64,000 bases of DNA from a virus, in the IMG/VR virus record IMGVR_UViG_3300049002_000006, positions 1 to 64,000 of that record. One strand, 5' to 3'. The translations under genes were made by a program, and so were the position numbers. Of the stretch, positions 48,874 to 57,725 are shown in pieces (positions within the stretch are counted from its first letter, which is position 1; every line of letters begins with the position of its first letter). Under the pieces are notes generated by a model that ran no database searches, had not been told where the DNA came from, and worked only from the letters and a program-made list of their open reading frames with translations.

Positions 48874-49957
48874 ATCGATTTTTCCTTTTTACGATACACT
48901 GGTCTTCGATATCCCTCCAGGTCTTCGCTACGATTTGCTGGAGTTCGTCTTCTCTGCCTTGGAACTGGATCATTTCGACTAAGTCTTCCTTCGAACCTTT
49001 CGGAAAGTCGAACTCGGGGGCGATGACCTGATTCTCAGTGCCTTTCCAGTGTCCCTCGTCAATCAAGTAATTAATCATCCCGCCAATGTCGTCCACTCCG
49101 GCCGAATGATAGATCGGGATTTCCACCTGCCGCTTGCGGCCCGTCAACCTATTCTTCTTGACCTTGACGACGGCCCGAATGCCCAACTCCCGGAACTTGC
49201 CGTTGACCTTGCCGGGCGTCTTGATCGTCTCTTTCGTTCCGGTCCAGATGACTGTATGAGCGTAGAACTTCAACGCCTTTCCACCACTTACGGACTTCTT
49301 GTTGTCACCCATGAGCATCGGACTACCGCCTACCACGTCATGGAGTTGGGCGATGATGATGAGGATAGACTTGGACTTGGCGATTTGAGTGGTGGCTAAC
49401 ACCCGCAACCGGTTGGCGTTCATCTTCGCCTTAGCCGTCCCGTAACTGCCGGCCGCTTCTTCTTGTTCGCGACGGGCCTTCCTCTGTTTCTTGATCTTGG
49501 CGGCGTCCTCTCTCGGCAGCAGAGCGTCCATCGAGTCGAGGACTTTAATGAACGGACGACCGTCCTCAATATCCTCGTCCGTGCTGTCGTAGAAATCGTC
49601 CAGGAAAGACGAGTGGCGTTCCTCCACTCGCTTCGCCAAACTCGGGAAGAGTCGGCGAATGTCCATCAGGGCCGTACCGTATTCCGGGTCATCGTAGATT
49701 AGCCGGTAGTTTTTGAATTCAGGGTTGATACTCGCCTCGGCCAGAATGGAGCGAGCTATGACGCTCTTTCCCGAGTCTGAATCGCCGGCCGCGAGTAAGT
49801 ACGTGCCTTTGGCGATGCCCCCCGAAGGAGAGCCGCTGAGGGCCATGTTAAGGCAGGTCGAAGACGTTGACAGCAAGTCTTTGTCTTTGAGTTTTGAAGG
49901 ACGGTTTTTAACCTGCGGGGCCAGGAGTTGTTTACGAATCGTTTTGGTCTGAATCAT
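48866..49957 (-). CDS. RecA-like recombinase
   Basis: 363 residues. Walker A GDSDSGKS (58-65), a Walker B-type FIKVLDSMD (136-144), and a KxxGSYGTAKAKMNANRL loop before a RecA/RadA-like core. Sequence is closest in style to phage UvsX/RecA variants. Probably forms the strand-exchange filament with the SSB gene upstream and the split SbcCD complex. The P-loop sequence differs from the RecA consensus but keeps GKS. Confidence 0.85.
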   Translation of the reverse strand: MIQTKTIRKQLLAPQVKNRPSKLKDKDLLSTSSTCLNMALSGSPSGGIAKGTYLLAAGDSDSGKSVIARSILAEASINPEFKNYRLIYDDPEYGTALMDIRRLFPSLAKRVEERHSSFLDDFYDSTDEDIEDGRPFIKVLDSMDALLPREDAAKIKKQRKARREQEEAAGSYGTAKAKMNANRLRVLATTQIAKSKSILIIIAQLHDVVGGSPMLMGDNKKSVSGGKALKFYAHTVIWTGTKETIKTPGKVNGKFRELGIRAVVKVKKNRLTGRKRQVEIPIYHSAGVDDIGGMINYLIDEGHWKGTENQVIAPEFDFPKGSKEDLVEMIQFQGREDELQQIVAKTWRDIEDQCIVKRKNRYG

Positions 49958-49977
49958 GGTGACTCTAGAAGTGGAGC

Positions 49978-50006
49978 GAAGGGTCCCTCAATTTGAGGGA
50001 CCCTTC
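49978..50006 (-). other. Intergenic hairpin between recombinase and Ig-like gene
   Basis: GAAGGGTCCCTC (49978-49989) and GAGGGACCCTTC (49995-50006), 5-nt loop, perfect 12-bp stem. No U-tract follows on the minus strand, so probably processing, stability or partial attenuation. Confidence 0.65.
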
Positions 50007-50013
50007 TAGATGA

Positions 50014-50412
50014 CTACCGAATCTTCTTCACACCGCCCGCACCGGACGATCCGGACTTCGCCCGCGCGGCCGCAGTCATACCTGACACGACACCTTCCGG
50101 CGGCGGAGGGGTTTCCTCTTCCCGGATGTCAAAGAAGCTGACGCCGAGATTGGTCGCCGGCAGCGGGGCCTCGAAACTCGGGGCCGTGATGGAAAAACCC
50201 ATCGACATCGTGGACTGTCCGTCCGCCCCGTACACGGTCACGTTGAACGACAAGGACGTGAACGGCTCGACCCGCTCGATGGTAAACTCGGACATCTCCG
50301 ACGGCAGTTCCCAGCTACTCGGGACGCCGTTGACCGTGTAGTCCAGGACCTGCTTCGTGACTTCGCCCGTCAGGGACCTGTTCCAAGTCAGCTTGGCCGA
50401 TGCTACCTTCAT
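50014..50412 (-). CDS. Fibronectin/Ig-like small protein (132 aa)
   Basis: First 90 residues show an FN3-like strand set (YTVNGVPSSWELP then FTIERVEPFTSLSFNVTVYGADGQST), followed by a Pro-rich linker and a Gly/Ser/Ala-rich tail ending KKIR. FN3-like domains are usually virion proteins, so its place inside the replication block between SSB and RecA is unexpected. Function unknown. Confidence 0.7.
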   Translation of the reverse strand: MKVASAKLTWNRSLTGEVTKQVLDYTVNGVPSSWELPSEMSEFTIERVEPFTSLSFNVTVYGADGQSTMSMGFSITAPSFEAPLPATNLGVSFFDIREEETPPPPEGVVSGMTAAARAKSGSSGAGGVKKIR

Positions 50413-50482
50413 ACCACAACCCTCTTAGTGTTTTGGGCGAAAACGGCTAGACAGGAATCGCACCTGCCTAGCCGGGGACTAA

Positions 50483-51886
50483 CTACTTCTTCACGACCTT
50501 CTTTTTCTTGGTCGGGGCCGGCTCTTCGACCTTCTTCACTTTCTTCTTGGGCTTCTTCTCTTCTTCCTCTTCGACCTCTTCCTCGTCATCGAAGGACGGG
50601 CCGTCGTCTTCCATATCGAGGTCGTCGTCCTCGGTGTCTTCCGAAGCAGCGTCGTCCTCGTCCTCTTCTGGGAATGGCGAATCATCTTCTTCCTCGGCCT
50701 CTTCTTCGACTTCTTCCTCTTCGATCAGTTTGGTCAGGTCCTCCAGGCGAAGCTGGAGTGTCTTGCCCTTGCTCTTGCCCTCCGTGACCTTGACCGTCGC
50801 AACGCCCTTCTTGACCTCCTTGACGATGCCCTTACCGCCCTTAGAGACCTCCCACTCGACCTCGTCCTTCGGTTCGAGTTCTACTTCTTCGGACTCCTCG
50901 TCCGAATCATCCTCGGTTTCCTCTTCGCTGTCGTCAGTGTCTTCGGACTCTTCACTTTCTTCCTCGTCCTCGGAATCCCCACTATCAGCGTCTTCGTCCG
51001 AATCTGCTTCGCTGTCGTCATCGGCTTCCTCCTCTTCTTCGATTTCTTCCTCTACCTCTTCGTCGTCTTTCGGCTTCTTCTTTTTGTCGGCTTTCTTGTC
51101 CTTCTTTCCGTCAGCGGGCTTGTCTTCCTGGCCCTTCTTCGGTGTGGCCAGGAACAGATCCATCAACTCATCATACTCCAAAGCCCCTTGTTCGACCAGA
51201 TCATCGAGACACGGAGCGGTTTTGTACAGCTTCATGTCCAGGTCGTTCCGTTCCGCCGTTTCGATCTTGTCGGCCCGCAGGTAGGTAATCGATCCTCCGT
51301 CCGATGCGAAACTGTCTTTCACGAACCGGACCTTGAGTGTCCGACCTCCCTTCGGATGGAAGAACTTGTGGATCGGCGAATCCTCATCGGCCGATTCAAG
51401 TTCCGTCTTGAGCAGGGCTCCGAAGGACTTGTAATGAGCCGAGTCGAACAACTGGAGGCCGGCTTCTTTGTTCTGTCGGTCCCGGACGAGAAAAGCTTGC
51501 TGCACCTTGGGCTCTTGCTCCTTCAGAACGGCTTCGGAAACCCCGCTCCGGCGGGCCTTGGCAACCTCCTCACACACCGGACACGGCTTACCGAAGTTTT
51601 CCTTGAGGCAGACGACCTTTCTCTTCCTAGGTCCTACGTTCTTGTGGATCATGTACGTCCGCTCGAAGTGCCACGACCCTTCGTCGGCCTTCGGGTTGCC
51701 CTTACCGACCTTGAACGCGATGAAGTCGAGTTGGTAGACTTTCGCCTCTTTCGGTCGGAATACTGACATGCCTTCCGGGACCGCGATTGCCGGCGGCGAG
51801 GAGTCGTCGTACTGACTGGCCCACTTCTTGGTGTCTGTGAAGTTCATCACTTCTTCGGTCTTCTGGACTTTCTTCTTGTCGGCCAT
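50483..51886 (-). CDS. gp32-like single-stranded DNA-binding protein with large acidic tail
   Basis: 467 residues; ATG 51886 chosen because AAGGA lies 8 nt upstream, not the ATGA at 51895. The first 255 residues resemble T4 gp32-type SSB with a zinc-finger KPCPVCEE (C102, C105, preceding C93). A lysine-rich linker leads to a long Glu/Asp/Ser stretch, a small KOW/Tudor-like insert (GGKGIVKEVKKGVATVKV, about 345-380), more acidic sequence and a lysine-rich end. The acidic tail would bind partner proteins such as polymerase, clamp loader or recombinase. The KOW-like insert inside the tail is unusual. Confidence 0.8.
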   Translation of the reverse strand: MADKKKVQKTEEVMNFTDTKKWASQYDDSSPPAIAVPEGMSVFRPKEAKVYQLDFIAFKVGKGNPKADEGSWHFERTYMIHKNVGPRKRKVVCLKENFGKPCPVCEEVAKARRSGVSEAVLKEQEPKVQQAFLVRDRQNKEAGLQLFDSAHYKSFGALLKTELESADEDSPIHKFFHPKGGRTLKVRFVKDSFASDGGSITYLRADKIETAERNDLDMKLYKTAPCLDDLVEQGALEYDELMDLFLATPKKGQEDKPADGKKDKKADKKKKPKDDEEVEEEIEEEEEADDDSEADSDEDADSGDSEDEEESEESEDTDDSEEETEDDSDEESEEVELEPKDEVEWEVSKGGKGIVKEVKKGVATVKVTEGKSKGKTLQLRLEDLTKLIEEEEVEEEAEEEDDSPFPEEDEDDAASEDTEDDDLDMEDDGPSFDDEEEVEEEEEKKPKKKVKKVEEPAPTKKKKVVKK

Positions 51887-51891
51887 GCGAA

Positions 51892-52077
51892 TCATTCCTT
51901 ATGGTCGGGCGATTTTAGGACCTTGTTGAGTTCCCGGTAATAAGACAGACGAGTCCCGAACCAGGCTTGGGCGATTGCCGACGTTACGGCGTATACGAGG
52001 ACGTATACGCTGATGACTCCGGCACACAATCCTGCCAATGACAGGACGGCAGCTAGAGCGTATTCCCAGGTCGTCAT
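51892..52077 (-). CDS. Small membrane protein (61 aa)
   Basis: One long or two short hydrophobic segments (about 5-37) and a basic C-terminus; GTG/ATG-coupled between SSB and the coiled-coil gene. A membrane protein inside a replication operon is odd; could anchor replication or act on the host. Confidence 0.7.
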   Translation of the reverse strand: MTTWEYALAAVLSLAGLCAGVISVYVLVYAVTSAIAQAWFGTRLSYYRELNKVLKSPDHKE

Positions 52078-52577
52078 TCCTCCATCCTGCCTTTCAGGTA
52101 CAGCTTCTTTTCCTTTTTGGTTTCGAGCCTCCTTTTCACTTTCCGGTCCTCTGACGAGTTTTGGGCAACTCTCACACGCGGTTCGGCAAAGTAGTCTCTG
52201 GCCTCTAACTTCACCAGATTTTCCAGGGCGGTCTTTCTTTGCTCGAACCCGTTCACTAGTGCTTCCAACATTTCGACTTTGTATTTTGCCTGGTTGTAGG
52301 CTTTTGTGGCCACTCGGACGCGTTTGTCTCTGGCGACGGCCGCTTCCGCCGTCTTCTCGGTCAACTTAGGAAGACGGTATCTAGTTGTCGGATTAGAATA
52401 CACGTCCAGTGTCACGTCGGCCCTGACCACTTCTAAAGCCGCCTTTCTCTCGTCCCTCCGAAACTTGGCCAGGGCTAACTGGACCGCTGCATTATGGAAC
52501 TGCTCTGCCTGGTCGAGCCATTCTTCGTCTAATTTATTCTGGTCAATCGCCAGAGGCGATGTTAGTTGTTCGGCCAT
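52074..52577 (-). CDS. Coiled-coil hypothetical protein (167 aa)
   Basis: Long charged helices with ETAxxAAVxRDKRVRVATKAYNQAKYKVE-style heptads and FEQRKTALENLVKLEARDYF near the end. Of a phage family often encoded beside SSB and RecA genes, without known function. Its upstream gap carries the second copy of the conserved 50-bp element. Confidence 0.72.
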   Translation of the reverse strand: MAEQLTSPLAIDQNKLDEEWLDQAEQFHNAAVQLALAKFRRDERKAALEVVRADVTLDVYSNPTTRYRLPKLTEKTAEAAVARDKRVRVATKAYNQAKYKVEMLEALVNGFEQRKTALENLVKLEARDYFAEPRVRVAQNSSEDRKVKRRLETKKEKKLYLKGRMEE

Positions 52578-52590
52578 ACGTTTCCTTTAA

Positions 52591-52640
52591 CGTCTAGAAC
52601 GGCTTTAAACGGCCGATCATACGTCGGCCGGGCAAAATCA
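52591..52640 (-). promoter_or_regulatory. Conserved 50-bp upstream element, copy 2
   Basis: Same blocks as at 3043-3092 (cgtctaga at 52591, acggccgatc at 52609, aaaatca at 52634), with identical offsets. CGGCCGA (52610-52616) and TCGGCCG (52624-52630) also form a 7-bp inverted repeat here, and TATGAT (minus strand, about 52621-52616) could be a -10 box. Candidate shared phage promoter. Confidence 0.7.
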
Positions 52641-52682
52641 TTGTCGCCGTAGCAAAGGCCGGGAAATCGACGTATACGCAAT

Positions 52683-53645
52683 CTATTTGCCCTTGCTCGA
52701 AAGGGCTTGCGATGCCTCAAAGGCTGCAAGAACGAGACCGGCTTTGGCCGTGTCGAACAGATTGAACTGAAAAAACCTCATGATTAGAGCCGCTTTGCCC
52801 GATGAATGATCCGCTTTCAAACAGATAGTCGAGGCGATGGTCATAACCGCCCGGCGAATGCCTTCCGGATCTTCATCGAACTTCTGGACTACAGGAGCGA
52901 CGTTCGGCCACGTCGGAATGATCTTGTCCCAGCCCATTAGTCTACGGAACAGAGCGAAGGCGTTGGAGTTTTCTTCTTCTATGGTAATGACTGAAGATTG
53001 TTCTTTGCTCGGAAGTTCTCGGACTTTATCGAGAATGACCAGAGCCTGCCGGGCCGACCCTCTACTGGCTTCCGCAATTTGCTTTAGCACGTCTTCGGAC
53101 ACTTTTGCCTTTTCGGCCTTGACCACCTTCTTCATCAAAGACACCAGATCGTCCTGACTGATCGACTGAAATCGAACCGTCGTGCATCTGGTTTTGATAG
53201 CGTCGATCACCTTAGACGGATCGGACGCGGCCAGGAAAAAGTAAACTCCTTTCGGAGTGTCTTCTAGAATCTTTAGGATGGCTTGCTGGGCGAAGCCGGC
53301 TTTCGACCACGCCTGAATCTCGTCCAGGTAATAGATTTTCGTTTTTCCGACTAACGGCTTCATGCCCATCTGCCGTTCGATCTTCCTGATCGTATCGATA
53401 GGACTGTCCACAATGGCGCAGTTGAGTTCCGTGTAGGCCGATTCAGAACATCCTAACATCTTTTTCAGAATCCTAGCTACCGTAGTCTTTCCAGTTCCGC
53501 TTGGGCCGGTGAGTAGAATTACTTGCGGTATTCGATTCTTGTTCGCCATAGACTGGAGGGCTTTCACGGCGGCCTGTTGGCCGGTCAATTCTGCCAAGGT
53601 CTTGGGCCGGTGCTTATGATATAGTCCGCCGGCTTCTTCTGCCAT
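52683..53645 (-). CDS. dnaX: Clamp loader ATPase (DnaX/RFC-like)
   Basis: 320 residues. Walker A GPSGTGKTT (47-55), Walker B YYLDEIQ (105-111) and an arginine-finger-type TRC (152-154), with LTGQ near the start. AAA+ loader that opens the sliding clamp. A single gene appears to serve as loader, with no separate delta-type subunit seen; the host may supply the rest. Start overlaps the previous stop (TAATG). Confidence 0.88.
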   Translation of the reverse strand: MAEEAGGLYHKHRPKTLAELTGQQAAVKALQSMANKNRIPQVILLTGPSGTGKTTVARILKKMLGCSESAYTELNCAIVDSPIDTIRKIERQMGMKPLVGKTKIYYLDEIQAWSKAGFAQQAILKILEDTPKGVYFFLAASDPSKVIDAIKTRCTTVRFQSISQDDLVSLMKKVVKAEKAKVSEDVLKQIAEASRGSARQALVILDKVRELPSKEQSSVITIEEENSNAFALFRRLMGWDKIIPTWPNVAPVVQKFDEDPEGIRRAVMTIASTICLKADHSSGKAALIMRFFQFNLFDTAKAGLVLAAFEASQALSSKGK

Positions 53646-53833
53646 TACTTATGCTCCTTTGTCCAGTCCTTCTTATCGGTGAATACGAACACCGAATACT
53701 GACACTGCTTACACCTGGCCGCCTTGTCTAGTTCCGATTCGTTCGTGGCGTGACACGACGGACACGTCCAAGTGAATAGCCAGGTCTCTAACTCACGGTC
53801 GTAGCACCGGATTTGACCTTCGACACGTTTCAC
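53645..53833 (-). CDS. Zinc-ribbon protein (62 aa)
   Basis: GTG at 53833 (GTGA junction). CPSC (21-24 region) and CKQC (about 40-43) form a four-cysteine zinc-ribbon in a small basic protein. Lies between the clamp loader and a hypothetical gene. Function unknown. Confidence 0.75.
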   Translation of the reverse strand: MKRVEGQIRCYDRELETWLFTWTCPSCHATNESELDKAARCKQCQYSVFVFTDKKDWTKEHK

Positions 53834-54126
53834 GGCCAGTCCTTGTAAAAGACGCCCCCGGCCTTCGTCGTCGGCTCGACAATCTCCAGGGCCGCCATGC
53901 CGGGCAAGTCGCGGAGAACGGCCCATATCTCACTCGGCTTGATCTTGTCGGCCGTGTCGCGCTCGACTTGTGCTAGTATCCGGAAAGTGTCGATGATGTC
54001 GGCATCCGGAATCATCTTGACTAAGTCGATCCAGGACGCCCGATTGACGTTCCGCCAGACCCGCATTTCGTACCCGAGGGCCTTGTACGGTCGAATGGTT
54101 TCGTAGGCGTCACCTTCGTGCTTCAC
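53830..54126 (-). CDS. Hypothetical protein (98 aa)
   Basis: GTG at 54126 (GTGA junction); a longer in-frame reading from 54330 is less likely. Mixed helix/strand with ADIIDTFRILAQVERDTAD and a C-terminal EIVEPTTK. No family recognised. Confidence 0.7.
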   Translation of the reverse strand: MKHEGDAYETIRPYKALGYEMRVWRNVNRASWIDLVKMIPDADIIDTFRILAQVERDTADKIKPSEIWAVLRDLPGMAALEIVEPTTKAGGVFYKDWP

Positions 54127-54521
54127 TCCGGTTCCGGTACGGCGTAAGTCTTGCAGGACACTTTGGACTCTTGGGCCATCCGGATCATCTTTCCGGTGCT
54201 CTTGCACTTTCCATTCGTGAACGCCACTAGGTAGTCCGCTCGGCATATCATTTCCTCGTTCCGTTGTTTGGCCGGGTAGTCCTCGGCCGTGTGCCAGACT
54301 TGGACTAGATACCAGTTCCGCCCCGCCCACTTCATGACTAGTTTGTTCGTGCCGACACTCGACCGGATCATGATAATTGGGTCGGCCAGTTTCGACAGGG
54401 CGTGATCCAGTTTCTGTCTCAGGTAGCTGTACGTCGGCCCCGGCTCCTGGCTAATTACTATTACCTTCTTTCTCGTCTCTTCCGGCCACCTGATTGTCGG
54501 TGGTGAAGGTCTTTCGTTCAT
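54123..54521 (-). CDS. SLOG-superfamily (DprA/YspA-like) protein (132 aa)
   Basis: VIVISQEPGPTYSYLRQKLD, a mid HTAEDYPAKQRNEEM segment and ADYLVAFTNGKCKSTGKMI resemble the DUF2493/YspA-type SLOG fold (RN..M.. AD.lvaf..G.S.GT). SLOG domains bind nucleotide-like ligands or DNA in recombination or signalling. Overlaps the upstream gene by 71 nt. Confidence 0.72.
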   Translation of the reverse strand: MNERPSPPTIRWPEETRKKVIVISQEPGPTYSYLRQKLDHALSKLADPIIMIRSSVGTNKLVMKWAGRNWYLVQVWHTAEDYPAKQRNEEMICRADYLVAFTNGKCKSTGKMIRMAQESKVSCKTYAVPEPE

Positions 54522-54705
54522 TGTCTTTACCGGTTTCTAGTGCGAGTTCCAATAGAGGGATGATACTTTCTTTTCCGCACGTCTCGACAATGTGAACTCC
54601 TTCTAGTCCGAATACTAGAGCGATGACAACGTGTTCTTCGATCGCTTCTTTGTCCAGGTCTTTAATCAAAGCTGACAGGGCTTTTGTGTATTCCTGATTT
54701 TTCAC
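54451..54705 (-). CDS. Hypothetical protein (84 aa)
   Basis: GTG at 54705 (GTGA overlap with the polymerase stop). Helical with a mildly hydrophobic centre (VVIALVFGLEGVHIV). C-terminal region overlaps the SLOG gene in another frame. No family recognised. Confidence 0.7.
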   Translation of the reverse strand: MKNQEYTKALSALIKDLDKEAIEEHVVIALVFGLEGVHIVETCGKESIIPLLELALETGKDNERKTFTTDNQVAGRDEKEGNSN

Positions 54706-56111
54706 GCCGCGATCTCCATGGGGGCCTTCTCGTGCCACGACCTGCCCCGGGGGGCCACGTCCGCCTCGATTTCTAACGGGACGATAATCCAGCTGAAATG
54801 TTTACGGACTTCTTCGACCATTACTTTGTGACAGATCGCCAGCAGCTTCTTAACTTCGTCCTTGTGACAGTCGAACAGAATGGAATCGTGAATCTCTCCG
54901 ACCATCAAGCACCGTTTCAGCCCGGCCTTCTCTAACTCTTCCAGAATTCTGGGCATCGACCACAGGGCTAGATGGAAGGCCGACCCCTGGACCGGGATGT
55001 TGATGACTTGGTTGCGACGCATCGGGCTGTCACAACGAAACCCTGTCAGCAGGTCGAAGTAGCCACGTTCCAGATATTTATTATACCATTCCTTCTTCCA
55101 TTTCGAGTAGACGGCGAAGCGTTCGTTCCAGAACTTCTTCTCCACTTGCTTGATATGGTATTCAAACGTGCCGGGCCGCGGGTCGCAATCTTCGAGGCAC
55201 GCCCCCATAGATTTGATTCCGTTGCGAGCCAGGTGCTTTTCTAGAGGCACACCGCTATTGGTCGTGAGTTTGAGCTGGTCGATGGCGTGCCAAAGTGCTT
55301 TGGCACAGTCCACATAATAGCTTCCGTAGAACTGTGGGAAGACGTACTTGTTTTTTGCGCAATATCTGGAATCTTTGCTAACTTCTTCCTTACTAAGCAG
55401 GTAGCACTCCATCGCCATGTCTCGGTGCATATCCGTCGTCTTGTCTTTGATGTATTTCAACAGGACCGGGTCCTTGTTGTAGCACGCCGAGACCTTGACC
55501 TCGATTCCGCCGTAATCGACTTCAACGATACAGTGATCCGGATGGCGTGGCTTGTAGCATCGCCGAACCATCTCGGCCAGTTTCTTATTTCTTACCGGCT
55601 GGTTCTGGAAGTTAGGCCGGCTACATCCGGACCTGTGGCTGAGAGACAAATTGAGACTGTAGCCCGGATGCACGAACCCGTCGATCATTTCCCGCTTCAA
55701 GCCGTCGAGGTAAGTGGACTTGATCTTTAGGAGCTTTCGCAGGTCCTGGTATTTTTTCAGGAAAGGTAAGTCCGACGAGTCGAGTCTCGACAAGACCTCT
55801 TCTGTCATCTTCGGCTGGCCCGTCTTCGTCAACTCTCTCTGGTCGATCTTAAATCCGAGGACGCCGTACAGGAGCTTACCGAATTGGGGCAGGCTGTTCA
55901 GGTTGGCCTTCTGCCCGAAGCGCTTCTTCCATTCTAACCAGACAGGACTTCCTTTCAGAATGGCTTGCCTGATTTCAATCTTGTGGGCCATGCCCTTGAT
56001 CGCTGATTCCAGGTAGTCCACGTCTACGGCGACTCCATTAAACTCTATCTCGGCGAGAGCCCGTTGCCCACGATACAGGAGCTTGATCGCTTCTTTAGTA
56101 TTCGGTTTCAC
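54702..56111 (-). CDS. polA: DNA polymerase, family A polymerase domain only
   Basis: 469 residues. Motif A VEVDYGGIEVKVSA (D199, E204), motif B RYCAKNKYVFPQFYG (R249, K253, Y262, G263) and motif C GEIHDSILFD (H408, D409). The motif B spacing (one residue longer than E. coli Pol I) is of a phage subtype. No exonuclease domain is fused; the 5'-3' exo (46712) and 3'-5' exo (58725) are separate genes. Replicative or repair polymerase of the phage. Confidence 0.92.
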   Translation of the reverse strand: MKPNTKEAIKLLYRGQRALAEIEFNGVAVDVDYLESAIKGMAHKIEIRQAILKGSPVWLEWKKRFGQKANLNSLPQFGKLLYGVLGFKIDQRELTKTGQPKMTEEVLSRLDSSDLPFLKKYQDLRKLLKIKSTYLDGLKREMIDGFVHPGYSLNLSLSHRSGCSRPNFQNQPVRNKKLAEMVRRCYKPRHPDHCIVEVDYGGIEVKVSACYNKDPVLLKYIKDKTTDMHRDMAMECYLLSKEEVSKDSRYCAKNKYVFPQFYGSYYVDCAKALWHAIDQLKLTTNSGVPLEKHLARNGIKSMGACLEDCDPRPGTFEYHIKQVEKKFWNERFAVYSKWKKEWYNKYLERGYFDLLTGFRCDSPMRRNQVINIPVQGSAFHLALWSMPRILEELEKAGLKRCLMVGEIHDSILFDCHKDEVKKLLAICHKVMVEEVRKHFSWIIVPLEIEADVAPRGRSWHEKAPMEIAA

Positions 56112-56734
56112 GAGAGTCGATTCCTGTGAAGGTGTTTATAGGTCTCGACCGCCGCTTTGATTTCGTTCCACTCCTTCGCAGACAGGGTCCTTCCTGTTTT
56201 CTGACTGCCCTGACGGTTGTTACCGCTTTTCGCGGTAAGTTCTATAAAGACCCGGTCGGACAGCATCTTGTCGATGTTCGCCACGAATCCGTTCGTGTTA
56301 TACGTGTTGAGGAATGTCTGCACGTCTGACATCTTTGCCATATTCGGAATACCGGACCTGGCCCGGATGTATGCCGGGTTATCAAGGATCTTGGTGACGA
56401 TCATCATGTCGATGGTGTCTGACGGGTTGTGTTCCTTTATGTTCTGCTTGACCTCACCGTTCGTCCTCTTGCCCTTGTCCGTCAAGGCGTACACTTTTGG
56501 CCGGACCTTATCCAGAAATCCTTGGTTGTGAAGTCCTCTTTCCCCCATGACGTAAGACAGGACTTTATTATTGTCAGGATGTTCTTCTTCGTATCCGCGA
56601 AGACCTAGCAGTTTTTTGTTGTGCTGCCAGCTAGTCACTACCAGTTGCTCGGCGGTGAACGTGAGTAGCCCTTGACTGGTCAGGAGTTTTGCAGCCGACA
56701 GGATGTTTTGCTTGATGGTAGTCGAGTCAGACAC
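56108..56734 (-). CDS. Hypothetical helical protein, wHTH-like N-terminus (208 aa)
   Basis: First 90 residues (LLTSQGLLTFTAEQLVVTSW, then a recognition-like helix and VYALTDKGKRT strand) suggest a winged helix. The rest is helical. Directly upstream of the polymerase with ATGA overlap; possibly a replication or regulation accessory. No family match. Confidence 0.65.
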   Translation of the reverse strand: MSDSTTIKQNILSAAKLLTSQGLLTFTAEQLVVTSWQHNKKLLGLRGYEEEHPDNNKVLSYVMGERGLHNQGFLDKVRPKVYALTDKGKRTNGEVKQNIKEHNPSDTIDMMIVTKILDNPAYIRARSGIPNMAKMSDVQTFLNTYNTNGFVANIDKMLSDRVFIELTAKSGNNRQGSQKTGRTLSAKEWNEIKAAVETYKHLHRNRLS

Positions 56735-56737
56735 TTA

Positions 56738-57310
56738 TCAGCCTCCGTTTTCCTTGAGGACTTCTTCTTGGATGCGATTCAGGTACACTGTCGGACCTAT
56801 TCGCCTTTGGCAGTTTAGAACGTGGTTATGATCCGGAGCCTGCCATCCTTCTGGTTTGAGATACTTCCCTGTCTCAGGGTTGATGATCGCCTTGCCATCC
56901 GGGAACTTGGAGTTGTTTGCCCGGCAGACTTCGGCCAGGTGGGGCAGGTCCGGAACGCCGCAGGCGACCAGGGCTCCGGTGGCGACGTAAATCAGGTCAC
57001 ATGCCCCGTCGATGATCTCTTCCAGAGTGTGCCATTCGTTATCAATACCATCATGGGACAATAGTTCGTAGTTGGGCTGACACGGCACTTCCTCCGGATC
57101 GCCCTTCATCGGCATAACTAGGAAGCCTAATGCGTGAATAGTTTCCATGGTTTCTTCAAGGATCAGTTGGGCGGACAGCCGCCGGATAGCTTCATCCGGA
57201 ACGCCCGGCATGGCCCGGATCGCCTGCCGCGGATCGTACTTAACGGCGACTCCTTTCGTGAAAAGATTCGAGAGGGCGACCTGGCTGAGCAGCGGATGAG
57301 TCTTCATCAT
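56738..57310 (-). CDS. MazG-like NTP pyrophosphohydrolase (190 aa)
   Basis: EETMETIHALGF helix, an EIIDGACDLIYVATGALVACGVPDLPHL segment (metal-binding E/D positions), then EVCRANNSKFPDGKAIINPETGKYLKPEGW, typical of the MazG/PRA-PH-like all-alpha hydrolases. Predicted to remove non-canonical nucleoside triphosphates or adjust pools, fitting its place near ThyX, UDG and the polymerase. Confidence 0.85.
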   Translation of the reverse strand: MMKTHPLLSQVALSNLFTKGVAVKYDPRQAIRAMPGVPDEAIRRLSAQLILEETMETIHALGFLVMPMKGDPEEVPCQPNYELLSHDGIDNEWHTLEEIIDGACDLIYVATGALVACGVPDLPHLAEVCRANNSKFPDGKAIINPETGKYLKPEGWQAPDHNHVLNCQRRIGPTVYLNRIQEEVLKENGG

Positions 57311-57624
57311 GTTCCTTTCTTGACTACTCGGTACCGAACCTTAGCACAGTTGTCATGGTGTAGGCGAGTCTTTTGGAAGGCTTTGATCCACTTCTGGACC
57401 TTGTTAGCAGCGTCCAGATACGCCCGACTCGGCCGCATGTCCTTTTCTTGCCCCGGCCGGTACGTAGACCAGATCAGGTCTCGGAGTTCTTTCGGGAGTT
57501 GGAACCAGTGAGCGGCACAGCCCCACTTGGCCGGAGGCACTTGTTGCTTGCAGCCGGGCCAATGACAGCTGTGAGGCCGGTCCTGCTTCTGCCTTTGGAC
57601 ATAATCAGCCTTCCGATTCGCCAT
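57307..57624 (-). CDS. Conserved phage zinc-finger protein (105 aa)
   Basis: ATG 57624 after CAGGAGCCGGAAG. HSCHWPGCKQQVPPAKWGCAAHWFQLP followed by LRDLIWSTYRPGQ and SRAYLDAANKVQKWI is a common phage family of unknown role, with Cys/His ligands for one zinc. Overlaps the MazG gene by 4 nt. Confidence 0.8.
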   Translation of the reverse strand: MANRKADYVQRQKQDRPHSCHWPGCKQQVPPAKWGCAAHWFQLPKELRDLIWSTYRPGQEKDMRPSRAYLDAANKVQKWIKAFQKTRLHHDNCAKVRYRVVKKGT

Positions 57625-57675
57625 CTTCCGGCTCCTGATTGTTTGTATTCTAGGCGGACGAGGGAACGAAGAGGC

Positions 57676-57710
57676 GGGGCGGTTATTTTCTGGACGTTTA
57701 TAACCGCCCC
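57676..57710 (-). other. Intergenic hairpin, 11-bp perfect stem
   Basis: GGGGCGGTTAT (57676-57686) and ATAACCGCCCC (57700-57710), 13-nt loop, between two minus-strand genes. No U-tract follows on the minus strand. Confidence 0.65.
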
Positions 57711-57725
57711 TGGAACGACTGCCCA

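Noticed and set aside
50508-51284. 258-codon serine-rich plus-strand frame
   Set aside because: Complement of the Glu/Asp-rich SSB tail; low-complexity shadow.
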